Shown in pieces: positions 1-8,963 of a stretch of 64,000 nucleotides of DNA (positions are counted from its first letter, which is position 1; each line of letters begins with the position of its first letter). A program made the position numbers and the translations under genes. The notes under the pieces were generated by a model. The model saw only the letters and a program-made list of their open reading frames with translations, had not been told where the DNA came from and made no database searches. The stretch is from Alteriqipengyuania abyssalis (GTDB lineage Bacteria; Pseudomonadota; Alphaproteobacteria; Sphingomonadales; Sphingomonadaceae), in contig NZ_JAHWXP010000002.1 of assembly GCF_019857185.1 (NCBI RefSeq), positions 620,001 through 684,000 on the forward strand, given 5' to 3'.

Positions 1-959
1 CTGCGCTGGAGGTGGACGACCTCTTCCGCGTCGATGCCGCCGGGCGCGGGTTCATCAGCATCCTCGCCGCAGACAAGCTGATGCGCAGCCCCAAGCTTTA
101 CGCGACCTACCTGTTCTGGCTGCTCGCCGAACTGTTCGAGACGCTGCCCGAGGTGGGCGACCCGGAAAAGCCCAAGCTGGTGTTCTTCTTTGACGAGGCG
201 CACCTGCTGTTCGACGACACGCCCAAGGCGTTTCAGGATACGATCGAGACGGTTGTGCGCCTGATCCGATCGAAAGGCGTGGGCGTGTTCTTCGTCACCC
301 AGAACCCGATCGACATTCCCGACGATGTTGCGGGGCAGATCGGCAACCGCGTGCAACACGCGCTGCGCGCCTTCACCCCGCGCGACCAGAAGGCGATCAA
401 GGCCGCGGCGCAGACCTTCCGGATCAATCCCGAGCTCGACGTCGCGACCGCGATCACCGAGCTGAAAACGGGCGAGGCGCTGGTCTCCACGCTGGGCGAG
501 GATGGCGCGCCGTCCGTAGTCCAGCGCACGCTGATCAAGCCGCCGCAAAGCCGCCTTGGCCCGCTATCGACGGGCGAGCGTGCGGTGATCCTCGGCGCGA
601 GCCCGCTGGCGGGCAAGTACGATATGCCGGTCGACCGCGAAAGCGCGGCGGAAGTGATCGCGCAGAAGATGGTCGATGCCGCCGCAACCGCTGCCGAGGT
701 CGAGGAAAAGGGCGAAGCCGAGGTCCGCAAGCGGGAGCGCAAGAGCACCAGCATCTGGGGCAAGGCAATCTCGCGCGGCACCAAGGTCGCGGCTGGCTCT
801 GCCGCCGGAATGGCCGCGCGCACCGTGCTGGGCAAGAAATCGCGCGCCAATCCGATGGCCTCGGGTGTTACCTCGGCTGCGGGTTCGATCGCGACCGATC
901 TAGCGGGACCGGTGGTCGGCAGCTTCGTGCGCAACCTCGTCGGCGGGTTGATGCGTTAG
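1..959 (+). CDS. HerA-like/DUF853 ATPase, C-terminal part (cut by window edge)
   Basis: The reading frame is open from the window edge, so the N-terminus with the Walker A loop lies outside. The visible 319 residues carry a Walker B strand ([12 protein letters not shown]), a following helix and the FFVTQNP segment typical of the bacterial DUF853/YjgR branch of HerA-FtsK ATPases. The C-terminal 90 residues hold a charged helix and then a Gly/Ala-rich tail with small hydrophobic stretches. These proteins are cytosolic P-loop ATPases of unsettled function, presumed DNA or protein translocases. The gene converges with the histidine kinase gene; only 12 bp separate the two stop codons. Confidence 0.88.
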   Translation, partial: ALEVDDLFRVDAAGRGFISILAADKLMRSPKLYATYLFWLLAELFETLPEVGDPEKPKLVFFFDEAHLLFDDTPKAFQDTIETVVRLIRSKGVGVFFVTQNPIDIPDDVAGQIGNRVQHALRAFTPRDQKAIKAAAQTFRINPELDVATAITELKTGEALVSTLGEDGAPSVVQRTLIKPPQSRLGPLSTGERAVILGASPLAGKYDMPVDRESAAEVIAQKMVDAAATAAEVEEKGEAEVRKRERKSTSIWGKAISRGTKVAAGSAAGMAARTVLGKKSRANPMASGVTSAAGSIATDLAGPVVGSFVRNLVGGLMR

Positions 960-971
960 GCCCCGTAATAC

Positions 972-2414
972 CTAACTAAGCGGCAGCCGCATCTCGGCGC
1001 GCAGGCCGCCCTGCGTGCGGTTGGCGAGCCGCAGCTCTCCGCCATGTTCGGCAAGGATCGCGCGGGTCAGCGTGAGGCCGAGCCCGGCACCGCCGGTCCC
1101 GCGATTGCGACTCGCCTCGCCCCGCCTGAAAGGCTCGAGCATCGCGGCCATGTCTTCCGGCGGGATGCCCGGGCCTTCGTCCTCCACCGCGATCACCGCA
1201 GCACTGCCCTCGCGGGTGAGCGAGACCTGCGCGGTGCCGCCGTAGCGCAGCGCATTCTCGATCAGGTTGCGAAGCGCGCGCCGCAGCCAGGTGACCTGCA
1301 CCGGGGCGACGATCCGATCGGTGTGCGCGATGGCGACGGGCCGGTCCATGTCCTCGAACTCCTCGACCACGCTTTCGACCAGCGCGGCGAGCTGGGTCGC
1401 CTCAGGCGGGTCTTTCGCGCGTCCGATCCGCGCGAGCGAGAGGATATCGTCGAGCGAGCGGCGCAGATCCTCGATCGTCTCGGCCATCCGCGTGCGCTGG
1501 GTTTCGTCCGTAACCGATTCGATCCGCACCCGCAGAGCGGCGAGCGGCGTCTTGAGATCGTGCCCGATCGCGCCGAGCATCACATCCTTCTCGTTCAGCA
1601 GCGCGGCAATCCGGCTTTCGAGCAGGTTGTGCGCCGCGATCAGCCGGCTGACATCCTCCGGCCCACGTTCTGGGAGCGGTTCGCGTGCCTCGTGCGTGCG
1701 CGCGAAGCTCTCGACCCGCTCGGTCAGGCGGGCGAGCGGGCGGGTGATCCGGCGCAGCACCAGATAGGTCGCGGCGAGCAGCACCAGAAACAGCAGCACG
1801 GTCTGCGCCGCGATCAGCCACAGCACGCCCGCCTCCACCGGGGGGCGCAGCGCGCGCGCGACGATCCAGCGACTCTCGCCCGGCATGCGCAGCGCGGCGA
1901 CCATCACCTCGCGCTCGCTCAGGCCATCGCGCCAGCGGGCGCGGAAGCGCGGGAATTCGTCCGCAAGCGAGGCGAGCAGCGTATCTTGTGCAACGGGGCG
2001 GATAGTGACCACGAGCGTCTCCGCAGCGACGCCCTGCCGTGCCAGTATCTCGCGCAGCTGCGCCTCCTCGCCCGCTGCGCACCGCTCCCCGGGCAGCAGT
2101 GGTGAAGCATCGGCAATCATGCCGGAGAGGCGCGGAGGAAGGCCGCGTCGCCGCTCGCCCCTGCCGCGCCCGATATCGATCCGTCCCTCAGGCTCTGCGC
2201 GCCGCAGCGCGCGGCGGATGTCGCGCGGCGAATCGGTTTCGCGGTTGACCATCCGCAGCAGGTGGAACGCGGCGGCATTGACGGTCGCCGCATCGCGCCG
2301 ATCCTGCGCCGCGCGGTACAGTAGCAGGCCCGAAACCGCCTGCCCGATAAGCAGGGTGACCGCGATCGCAAGCAGGCTCTGGCCCAACAGGCTTTTCGGG
2401 AAGACGCGTGCCAA
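972..2414 (-). CDS. Membrane sensor histidine kinase (HAMP-HisKA-HATPase)
   Basis: 480 residues. One membrane helix lies near residues 11-32, then a periplasmic sensor region of about 160 residues, a second helix near 197-220, a HAMP segment, a HisKA dimerisation helix with the phospho-acceptor His285 in GHDLKTP, and a HATPase domain with N (ENALRYGG), G1 (DEGPGIP) and G2 (GTGGAGLGL) boxes. The start is a TTG five bases past the stop codon of the response regulator, so translation is probably coupled. It is the cognate kinase of the OmpR-type regulator just upstream. The periplasmic region has no domain I recognise; the stimulus is unknown, though an EF-hand protein in the same operon hints at a metal or envelope signal. 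Confidence 0.93.
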   Translation of the reverse strand: MARVFPKSLLGQSLLAIAVTLLIGQAVSGLLLYRAAQDRRDAATVNAAAFHLLRMVNRETDSPRDIRRALRRAEPEGRIDIGRGRGERRRGLPPRLSGMIADASPLLPGERCAAGEEAQLREILARQGVAAETLVVTIRPVAQDTLLASLADEFPRFRARWRDGLSEREVMVAALRMPGESRWIVARALRPPVEAGVLWLIAAQTVLLFLVLLAATYLVLRRITRPLARLTERVESFARTHEAREPLPERGPEDVSRLIAAHNLLESRIAALLNEKDVMLGAIGHDLKTPLAALRVRIESVTDETQRTRMAETIEDLRRSLDDILSLARIGRAKDPPEATQLAALVESVVEEFEDMDRPVAIAHTDRIVAPVQVTWLRRALRNLIENALRYGGTAQVSLTREGSAAVIAVEDEGPGIPPEDMAAMLEPFRRGEASRNRGTGGAGLGLTLTRAILAEHGGELRLANRTQGGLRAEMRLPLS

Positions 2415-2419
2415 TGGTT

Positions 2420-3163
2420 TCAGCCCGGCACCCGGGTGACATCGGCGGCGAAGCGATAGCCCCCGCCGCGCACGGTCTGGATGAAATGCGGCTGTTTGCT
2501 GTCGTCCTCGATCTTGCGGCGGAGGCGCGAAACTTGGTTGTCGACCGCGCGGTCGAACAGATGCGCCTCGCGCCCCTGCACCATGTCGAGCAGGCGATCA
2601 CGATCGAGCACCGCGCGCGGGTGATCGAGAAAGGCGCGCAGCATGCGGAACTCGGCGGTCGAGATCGGGATCACCGCGCCGTCCGGATCGGTCAGTCGCT
2701 GCTTGAGCGGATCGAGCCGCCAGCCCTCGAACAGGTAATGCGCGTCCTCGCCCTCGTCCCCGGCAGCGGTGCGGCCCGCGCGGCGCAGGACCGAGCGAAT
2801 CCGCGCGACCAGCTCGCGCGGCTCGAAGGGCTTGGTCACGTAATCGTCCGCGCCGATTTCCAGCCCGACGATCCGGTCGGTCGCCTCGCCCATCGCGGTT
2901 AGCAGGATGGTGGGCAGGTTCTGCGTTTCGATCAGGTGGCGGGTCAGCGAGAGGCCGTCCTCGCCCGGCATCATGATATCGACCAGCGCGAGGTCGGCCT
3001 TCTTCTCGCGCAAAATGCTGCGCGCGCTCGCTGCGCTGTCCGCCTCAAGCACCACGAACCCCTGACCGACGAGATAGTCGACCAGGGGTTCGCGCAAGGT
3101 GCGCTCGTCATCGACGAGCAGGATGGTGACGGCCGTGTCGGCTGCGTGCGCGGCCATCGTCAT
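2420..3163 (-). CDS. OmpR/PhoB-family response regulator
   Basis: About 247 residues. The N-terminal receiver domain has the acidic pair in LLVDDE, the phosphorylated Asp62 in LVDIMMPGEDG and the conserved Lys in YVTKPFEPREL. The C-terminal part is a winged-helix DNA-binding domain (VSRLRRKIEDD, TVRGGGYRF). The ATG at 3163 is chosen because it lies just after the EF-hand gene's stop codon (3168-3170); a second in-frame ATG lies at 3157. The order on the minus strand is EF-hand protein, regulator, kinase, with 4-5 bp gaps, so one transcript is likely. Confidence 0.93.
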   Translation of the reverse strand: MTMAAHAADTAVTILLVDDERTLREPLVDYLVGQGFVVLEADSAASARSILREKKADLALVDIMMPGEDGLSLTRHLIETQNLPTILLTAMGEATDRIVGLEIGADDYVTKPFEPRELVARIRSVLRRAGRTAAGDEGEDAHYLFEGWRLDPLKQRLTDPDGAVIPISTAEFRMLRAFLDHPRAVLDRDRLLDMVQGREAHLFDRAVDNQVSRLRRKIEDDSKQPHFIQTVRGGGYRFAADVTRVPG

Positions 3164-3167
3164 CGGG

Positions 3168-3758
3168 TTACTGGCCTGCACGCTCGGCACGGCGCGCTTC
3201 GCGGCGCTCGGCCATCTGGGCGCGCATCGCTTCACGCGCGGCCTTGCGTTCGGCCTGGGTCACGGTGCCGTCGCTGTTCGCATCGGCGCGGTCGAACCGG
3301 GCCAGCGCATGGGCCTGGAACTCCTGCAGCGTCAGGCGACCATCGCCATTGGTGTCGGCCTTGGCCATCATGCCGCCGCCGCGATGCCAGCCGCGCATCC
3401 CGCGATGATGCTTGCCACGCCCGCGACGTTCACCCGCATCGGCGCTCTGTCCGCGTTCGGCCATCCGCTGGGCGCGCCGTTCCTGGCGAGCTTCGCGGGC
3501 AGAATCGCGTTCGGCCTTGCTGATCGCGCCGTTGCCGTCGGTATCGAGGCGCGCGATCCGCTGTTCGCGGCGCAGCTCATGGTCGGCGAGATCGAGCACG
3601 CCGTCCTTGTTCAGGTCCATCTTCTGGAAGCGCTCGGCGGCTTTCTGGGAGACTTCGGCGCGGGTCATCGGGCCGGGGCTGCGGTCGCCGGGTTGGGCCA
3701 GCGCGGCGGTGCCCGCCAGCAGCGAAATGCCTGCGAGGGCGAGAATGGGGGTTTTCAT
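3168..3758 (-). CDS. Secreted EF-hand calcium-binding protein with four EF loops
   Basis: 196 residues with a signal peptide (cleavage near ALAQ, residues 19-22). Four canonical 12-residue EF-hand loops are visible, at about 48-59 (DLNKDGVLDLAD), 72-83 (DTDGNGAISKAE), 135-146 (DTNGDGRLTLQE) and 159-170 (DANSDGTVTQAE). They form two pairs separated by an Arg/Gly/His-rich linker. Such proteins bind Ca2+ in the periplasm. The ATG at 3758 follows an AGGAG ribosome binding site; longer frames upstream lack one. It is the first gene of the operon with the two-component system, which suggests the pair may respond to calcium or to envelope state; that link is inference. Confidence 0.9.
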   Translation of the reverse strand: MKTPILALAGISLLAGTAALAQPGDRSPGPMTRAEVSQKAAERFQKMDLNKDGVLDLADHELRREQRIARLDTDGNGAISKAERDSAREARQERRAQRMAERGQSADAGERRGRGKHHRGMRGWHRGGGMMAKADTNGDGRLTLQEFQAHALARFDRADANSDGTVTQAERKAAREAMRAQMAERREARRAERAGQ

Positions 3759-3971
3759 CGGGGGTGCTCCTGTTGGTGGAAGAGCTGCGAGACGGGCAGG
3801 GGGTTGGGGAGATCGAAAACCCGCCTCGCAGCTCATGACACCTCTTCTACCCGCGCATTGTCGCGCGGGTTTGCCACGAACCGGCGTCTTTGTAACGGAT
3901 TGTCGCAGGATCGGTGCCCCGTTCACCCGGGTGCAATGGAGCGGGGCGGGAGCCCGGGTCTCGCAGGGCAT

Positions 3972-4370
3972 TCAGCGCGGGCGGTGCTGCGTGCCCTCGC
4001 CAGCGGTGATGAACAGTGCGGTCGCTTCCGCCTCGACATCGGCGGTGTGCCACACGCCCGGCGGGTTGATCGCATAGTCGCCGGGGCCGAGCGTCACTTG
4101 CTCCACACGCCCGTCGGGATGTTCCTGCGTGAGCGTGATCGAACCTGCGGTGCACACCACGAGTTCGTCGCCTTTCGGATGCATTTCCCAGCTGTCCCAG
4201 CTTTCGGAAAAGCTGTGCAGCGAGACCAGCCGCCCTTCGGCGCCGTCGCTCGCATTGCGCTGTCCGTAATCCTCGTACCAGTCCATGCCGGTAAAGGCCG
4301 GCTGCGCCACCGCGGTCGCGCCGAGGCCGAGGTGGACCGGGTGTTCGGCCAGCCTGCGCGCCCTAGCCAT
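3972..4370 (-). CDS. Cupin-domain protein
   Basis: 132 residues. A single cupin barrel is visible: the first motif around WEMHPKGDELVVCTAG and the second around LGPGDYAINPPGVWHTADV, each with the expected His/Glu metal-ligand positions. Small cupins of this type bind a metal and act as isomerases, dioxygenases or sugar-binding proteins; the substrate cannot be told. The chosen ATG overlaps the stop codon of the upstream VOC gene by 8 bp, so the two are translationally coupled. The pair would be co-regulated from the LexA-type box upstream of the VOC gene. Confidence 0.85.
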   Translation of the reverse strand: MARARRLAEHPVHLGLGATAVAQPAFTGMDWYEDYGQRNASDGAEGRLVSLHSFSESWDSWEMHPKGDELVVCTAGSITLTQEHPDGRVEQVTLGPGDYAINPPGVWHTADVEAEATALFITAGEGTQHRPR

Positions 4371-4761
4371 CGGCGGGTGACATGCAGAAGGCGTTGAGCT
4401 TGTTGCCGTCGCGGTCGCGGAAATAGGCGGCGTAGAACACCAGTCCGTTCTCGTCCGCATCGCCGCGCGGGCCGGGTGCGCCCTCGTCGGTGCCGCCATT
4501 GGCCAGCGCGATCTCGTGCAGGCGGCGGACCTGTTCCTTATCCTTCGCCTCGAAGGCGACCATCGTGCCGTTGCCGACGGTCGCCGTGTTGCCGTCGTAG
4601 GGCTTGGTCAGCGCCACGCCTGCTGCGCCGCCCGGCTCGCCCCACGCGATGAAGCTGTCGAAGTCCATCATCCGCCCCACGCCCATCTCCTTCGCGATGG
4701 CATCGTAGAAGGGCGCATTGCCCTGCAGGTCGTTGGTGCCCAGCGTGACGTAACCGATCAT
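4363..4761 (-). CDS. VOC-family (glyoxalase/bleomycin-resistance fold) protein
   Basis: 132 residues, the usual length for a single-chain VOC protein made of two beta-alpha-beta3 modules. The N-terminal part reads MIGYVTLGTNDLQ...FYDAI and the C-terminal part FRDRDGNKLNAFC, the common VOC ending in which the Asn-Lys region is near a metal ligand. It may be a lyase, dioxygenase or a ligand-sequestering resistance protein. It is the first gene of a two-gene unit with the cupin and lies about 35 bp downstream of a GAAC-N7-GAAC repeat. Confidence 0.88.
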   Translation of the reverse strand: MIGYVTLGTNDLQGNAPFYDAIAKEMGVGRMMDFDSFIAWGEPGGAAGVALTKPYDGNTATVGNGTMVAFEAKDKEQVRRLHEIALANGGTDEGAPGPRGDADENGLVFYAAYFRDRDGNKLNAFCMSPADG

Positions 4762-4795
4762 CGTCCTGTCTCCCGAGTAGCGACCCTCAGAGTTG

Positions 4796-4810
4796 GAACA
4801 TTACAAGAAC
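4796..4810 (-). promoter_or_regulatory. Candidate LexA (SOS) box, GTTC-N7-GTTC
   Basis: On the minus strand the sequence reads GTTC TTGTAAT GTTC, the direct-repeat operator known for alphaproteobacterial LexA. It sits in the 72-bp gap between the pepP-type gene and the VOC gene, about 35 bp before the VOC start, with an AT-rich spacer as is common in real sites. An eight-base match can occur by chance in a window this size, so position is the main support. Confidence 0.5.
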
Positions 4811-4833
4811 AAATGCCGATTCGCAAGCCGGCT

Positions 4834-6678
4834 TCAGAGCGGCTGGGTGTGCCGCTCCAGCCAGTCGGCCGCCCGCTCGTCGCCGGTCTCGGCGACGCGC
4901 TGCTTGAGAATTTCGCGGCAGCAGGCGTGGTAGTGGTCGACCCAGTCGCGTTCTTCGGGAGTCAGCAGGTCGATGTCGATCAGCGCGCGGTCGATTGGCA
5001 CCCAGGTCAGGTTCTCGAACCCGAACCACGTGCCCTCGTCCGCGTTCTCGATCGCGCGCTCCTCGATCAGGACGAGGTTCTCGATCCGGATGCCGTACTC
5101 GCCCGCCTTGTAGTAGCCCGGCTCGTTCGAGCAGATCATGCCCGCGGCGAGGGGTTCCATCGTGCCGCCCTGCGATCCGGTGGTCTTGGCGATCCGCTGC
5201 GGGCCTTCGTGCACGCCGAGCGCGCTGCCGACGCCGTGGCCGGTGCCGTGCGCATAGTCGCAGCCCGCTTCCCACAGATGCATGCGCGCCAGCGTATCGA
5301 GCTGGCCGCCGGTGGTGCCTTCGGGGAAGACCGCGCGCGCGATGGAGATATGGCCCTTGAGCACGCGGGTGAAGCGGTCCTTCATTTCCGCGCTCGGCTC
5401 GGCCTTGCCGTCGGCGCTGCCGACCCACACGGTGCGGGTGATGTCGGTCGTCCCCGCGCGCTCGTCGCCGATATACTGGCCGCCCGAATCGCACAGGAAG
5501 ATGCTGCCCGGAGGGATGGTGATGTTGCTGTCCTCGTCCACCTTGTAGTGCGGCAGCGCGGCGTGGCCTGCGGCGGCCGAAATGGTGTCGAACGAGGTGT
5601 CCTTCAGCCCGCCGTCCACGCTGCGGAATTCGAGCAGCTTGGCTGCCGCCGTCAGTTCGTCGACCTCGCCCGAAGGCGCTTCGGCCTCGATCCAGGCGAG
5701 GAAGCGGGAGACTGCCGCACCGTCGCGCGCCTGCGCATCGCGATGGCCGTCGATCTCGGCCTCGTTCTTGATCGCGCGCGGCAAAATGGTGGGATCGCGC
5801 GTCTCGACCACCTTCGCGCCGCCCTCTTCGAGCGCCTGCGCGATCGCTGCCACGCCATATTCGGGATCAAGCGCGATCCGCTTGCCTTCGAACGAACCCA
5901 GCGCGCTCTCGAACTCGCTGCGTGGACGGATGGTCACCGCATTGCCGAGGTGCTGCTTGAGCTCGGGCCCGACCTTGTTCTCGTCGATGAAGAGCTGCGC
6001 CGTGCCGTCCTGCTGAACGAGCGCGAAGGCCATGGTCACCGGCGTGTGCGCGATGTCGCCGCCGCGGATGTTGAACGCCCAGCCGACCGAATCGAGCGCG
6101 CTCAGCACCACGCCGTCGAGCTTTTCCTCGCCCAGCCAGTCGGCGATCGCGGCACGCTTTTCCTGCGCATTGCGGCCGGCATGCGTGTCCGTATGCACGC
6201 GCGCCTCGGCATCGCTTTGCGCGGGTTGGTCCTGCCACACGGCGTCGATCGGGTTGCCGTCGACCGGGACCAGCTTCGCGCCGACCTTCTCCAGCGCAGC
6301 GCTGGTCGAGCGGACCCAGCCCGGCGTCGCGAGCCATGCGTCGTAGCCGATCTTCGCGCCTTCACCGGCATTCTCGGCGAGCCAGTTCGCCGGATTGTCC
6401 TTGGGCACGCCGCGATATTCGAACAGGCGTTCTTCCACCTGGTCGCGCACCTGAACGGTGTAGCGCCCGTCGACGAAGATCGCCGCCTTGTCGAGGAGGA
6501 CCGCCGCGCTGCCAGCGGAGCCGCCGAAGCCGGTCAGCCAGCGCAGTCGCTGCGCATCCTCGCCGACATATTCGCTCATGTGCGCATCGGCGATCGGCAC
6601 GAAGAATCCGTCCAGACCCCGCCGCTTGAGTTCCTCGCGCAGGGCGGAGAGTCGGGCTTCGTGGGTCTGCATCAGCAT
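4834..6678 (-). CDS. Aminopeptidase P family Xaa-Pro aminopeptidase (M24B)
   Basis: 614 residues, the length of the three-domain XPNPEP1-type enzymes. Two creatinase-like N-terminal domains (about 1-300) precede a pita-bread catalytic domain with the metal ligands in FLCDSGGQY (first Asp), TTDITRTVW (second Asp), HGTGHGVGSALGVHEGP (His), NEPGYY (Glu) and RIENL (Glu). A short M24C-type tail ends the protein. It removes an N-terminal residue preceding proline, using Mn or Co. There is no signal peptide, so it acts in the cytosol. The first ATG is preferred because AGGAT lies 7 bp before it. It is divergent from the oligopeptidase B gene. Confidence 0.95.
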   Translation of the reverse strand: MLMQTHEARLSALREELKRRGLDGFFVPIADAHMSEYVGEDAQRLRWLTGFGGSAGSAAVLLDKAAIFVDGRYTVQVRDQVEERLFEYRGVPKDNPANWLAENAGEGAKIGYDAWLATPGWVRSTSAALEKVGAKLVPVDGNPIDAVWQDQPAQSDAEARVHTDTHAGRNAQEKRAAIADWLGEEKLDGVVLSALDSVGWAFNIRGGDIAHTPVTMAFALVQQDGTAQLFIDENKVGPELKQHLGNAVTIRPRSEFESALGSFEGKRIALDPEYGVAAIAQALEEGGAKVVETRDPTILPRAIKNEAEIDGHRDAQARDGAAVSRFLAWIEAEAPSGEVDELTAAAKLLEFRSVDGGLKDTSFDTISAAAGHAALPHYKVDEDSNITIPPGSIFLCDSGGQYIGDERAGTTDITRTVWVGSADGKAEPSAEMKDRFTRVLKGHISIARAVFPEGTTGGQLDTLARMHLWEAGCDYAHGTGHGVGSALGVHEGPQRIAKTTGSQGGTMEPLAAGMICSNEPGYYKAGEYGIRIENLVLIEERAIENADEGTWFGFENLTWVPIDRALIDIDLLTPEERDWVDHYHACCREILKQRVAETGDERAADWLERHTQPL

Positions 6679-6720
6679 TTTGTCGATCCTGTGGTTCTAG
6701 TGTCTGGCTCTGCCCCCGAT

Positions 6721-6737
6721 CTGGGGTCATACCCCAG
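6721..6737. repeat. Inverted repeat between divergent peptidase genes
   Basis: CTGGGGT-CAT-ACCCCAG is a perfect 7-bp inverted repeat with a 3-bp centre. It lies in the roughly 110-bp gap between the aminopeptidase P gene (start 6678, minus) and the oligopeptidase B gene (start 6791, plus). It could be an operator for a dimeric regulator acting on both promoters, or a small hairpin. No regulator gene is adjacent. Confidence 0.4.
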
Positions 6738-6790
6738 CAACGCAAGGCTTTCAAAGCCGTGAGCCATCGCGCACAGGGGGACCGACATCA

Positions 6791-8962
6791 ATGAGCAAGC
6801 TTTTCACCGCCGCAATCGCCTTGACCGCGCTCTCCCTGCCGGTCGGCGCAGTGGCGCAATCCAACGGAGCCGACACCAGCGTGAGCGATAATTCGAGCGA
6901 ACAGGCGCCGACCTCTCCCCCCGTTGCGGAGCGGCGCGATTACAGTTTTACCACCCACGGGATCACCCTCACCGATCCCTATCACTGGCTGAAGGACCCG
7001 TCCTACCCCACCGTCGATGACGAGGACGTGCTTGCCTACGTGAAGGCGGAGAATGCGTGGTTCGAGGCGCAGATGGCCCCGCATCAGGCGCTGGTGGATG
7101 AGCTGTTCGAGGAGATGAAGGGCCGCATCAAGGAAGACGATTCCACGGTGCCGCAGAAGGATGGCGACTGGCTCTACTGGTCCGAATTCGAAGAGGGCAA
7201 GGAATACCGCCTGCACTACCGCAAGCCGGTTGGCGGAGGCGAAGCACAGCTGCTGCTGGACGAGAACCAGCTGGCGGAAGGCAAGGACTATTTCCGTCTC
7301 GGCTCGTTCTCGATCAGCAAGGATGCGCGCTTCCTTGCCTATTCCGCCGACGACAATGGGTCCGAACGCTACACCGCGCGGATCAAGGATCTCGCGACGG
7401 GTGAACTGCTGCCCGACGAGCTGACCAACCTGCGCGGCGGTCTGACCTGGGTCGCGAACGACAGCGCGCTCGTCTACGGCCCGTCGACCGAAGAATGGCG
7501 CACGCTGGAGGCCAAGCTCCATGTGATCGGCACGCCGGTTGCGAGCGATGTGACGCTCTACAAGGAAGCCGATGAAAGCTTCAGTGTCGGCACCGGGCTG
7601 AGCGCGCAGGAAGACTGGCTGGTCATCGCGACCGGCGACAACGAGACGAGCGAAATCCGCCTGGTCAGCGCCGACAATCCGACCGGCGGACAAATCCTGG
7701 TCAGACCGCGCCAGAAGGGCGTGGAGTACGACGTCGACGTGCGCGACGGCACGCTGTTCGTCCACACCAACGATAATCACATCAACTTTCGCCTCGCGAC
7801 CGCCACGCTCGCAGCGCCAAGCGAGTGGACCACGCTGATCGAAGGCTCGGACGATTTCTACCTGACCGATTTCGAGCTGTTCAAGGATTTCTACGTCACC
7901 GAAGGGCGGCTCGCCGGGCTCGATCAGATCCAGCTGCGCGCCTACGACGACGCGGACGACATGACCCCAATTCGCTTCCCCGAGGCGAGCTTCGTCGCGG
8001 GTCTGTCGAACAATCCCGAATACGACGTGCAGAAGCTGCGCCTGTCGTACCAGAGCATGGTCACGCCCGGTTCGGTCTACGACTACGATGTGAAGACCGG
8101 TGCACTCGAACTGCTCAAGCAGCAGGAAATCCCGAGCGGCTACGACGCAACGCTCTACAAGACCGAGCGGCTCACGATCACCGCGCGCGACGGCACGCAG
8201 GTGCCGGTCAGCGTGGTGATGCGCAAGGACAGGCCGATGGGCGGCCCGCTGCACCTGTATGCCTATGGCGCCTATGGTTATGCGGTGCCGCCGGGCTTCT
8301 CGACCAGCCGCCTCAGCCTGGTCGATCGCGGCATGGCCTACGCCATCGCGCATATCCGCGGCGGTGACGATCTGGGCCGCCGCTGGTACCTGCAGGGCAA
8401 GCTGAACGAGCGGACCAACACGTTCGAAGACTTCGTCGACGTGGCCAAGGGCCTGATCGACGCGGGCTACACCGAAAAGGGCAAGATCAGCGCCAGCGGC
8501 GGCAGCGCCGGGGGCGAGCTGATGGGCGTGGTGGTAAACACCGATCCCGACCTGTGGGGCGCGGTGGTCGCCGATGTGCCCTTCGTCGACGTGCTCAACA
8601 CCATGCTCGACAAGGATCTGCCGCTCACGCCCGGCGAATGGCCCGAATGGGGCAACCCGATCGAGAGCAAGCAGGCATTTGCCTACATGCTCAGCTACAG
8701 CCCCTACGATCAGGTGGTGGCGCAGGATTACCCGCCGCTCATGGTCACCGCCGGCCTCAACGATCCGCGCGTCACCTACTGGGAGCCCGCCAAGTGGGTC
8801 GCCAAGCTGCGCGCGACCAAGACCGATACCAACGCGCTGCTGCTCAAGACCAACATGGGCGCAGGACACGGCGGCAAGTCCGGCCGCTTCGCCTCGCTGT
8901 ACGAAACGGCGGAGGAATTCGCCTTCATCCTGACGCAGATGGGCGTGGTCGAGGGCGAGTAA
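6791..8962 (+). CDS. ptrB: Secreted oligopeptidase B-type S9 serine peptidase
   Basis: 723 residues. A signal peptide (MSKLFTAAIALTALSLPVGAVAQ) leads to a beta-propeller domain and a C-terminal alpha/beta hydrolase. The triad is readable: Ser572 in GGSAGGELMG, Asp658 in GLNDPRVTYWEPAKW, His693 in GHGGKSGRF. These motifs match oligopeptidase B, which cuts after basic residues in short peptides, rather than prolyl oligopeptidase. The predicted export is a difference from E. coli PtrB, which is cytosolic. One base separates its stop codon from the next gene, an M61-like peptidase, so both are co-transcribed and probably work together on periplasmic peptides. Confidence 0.94.
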   Translation: MSKLFTAAIALTALSLPVGAVAQSNGADTSVSDNSSEQAPTSPPVAERRDYSFTTHGITLTDPYHWLKDPSYPTVDDEDVLAYVKAENAWFEAQMAPHQALVDELFEEMKGRIKEDDSTVPQKDGDWLYWSEFEEGKEYRLHYRKPVGGGEAQLLLDENQLAEGKDYFRLGSFSISKDARFLAYSADDNGSERYTARIKDLATGELLPDELTNLRGGLTWVANDSALVYGPSTEEWRTLEAKLHVIGTPVASDVTLYKEADESFSVGTGLSAQEDWLVIATGDNETSEIRLVSADNPTGGQILVRPRQKGVEYDVDVRDGTLFVHTNDNHINFRLATATLAAPSEWTTLIEGSDDFYLTDFELFKDFYVTEGRLAGLDQIQLRAYDDADDMTPIRFPEASFVAGLSNNPEYDVQKLRLSYQSMVTPGSVYDYDVKTGALELLKQQEIPSGYDATLYKTERLTITARDGTQVPVSVVMRKDRPMGGPLHLYAYGAYGYAVPPGFSTSRLSLVDRGMAYAIAHIRGGDDLGRRWYLQGKLNERTNTFEDFVDVAKGLIDAGYTEKGKISASGGSAGGELMGVVVNTDPDLWGAVVADVPFVDVLNTMLDKDLPLTPGEWPEWGNPIESKQAFAYMLSYSPYDQVVAQDYPPLMVTAGLNDPRVTYWEPAKWVAKLRATKTDTNALLLKTNMGAGHGGKSGRFASLYETAEEFAFILTQMGVVEGE

Positions 8963-8963
8963 C

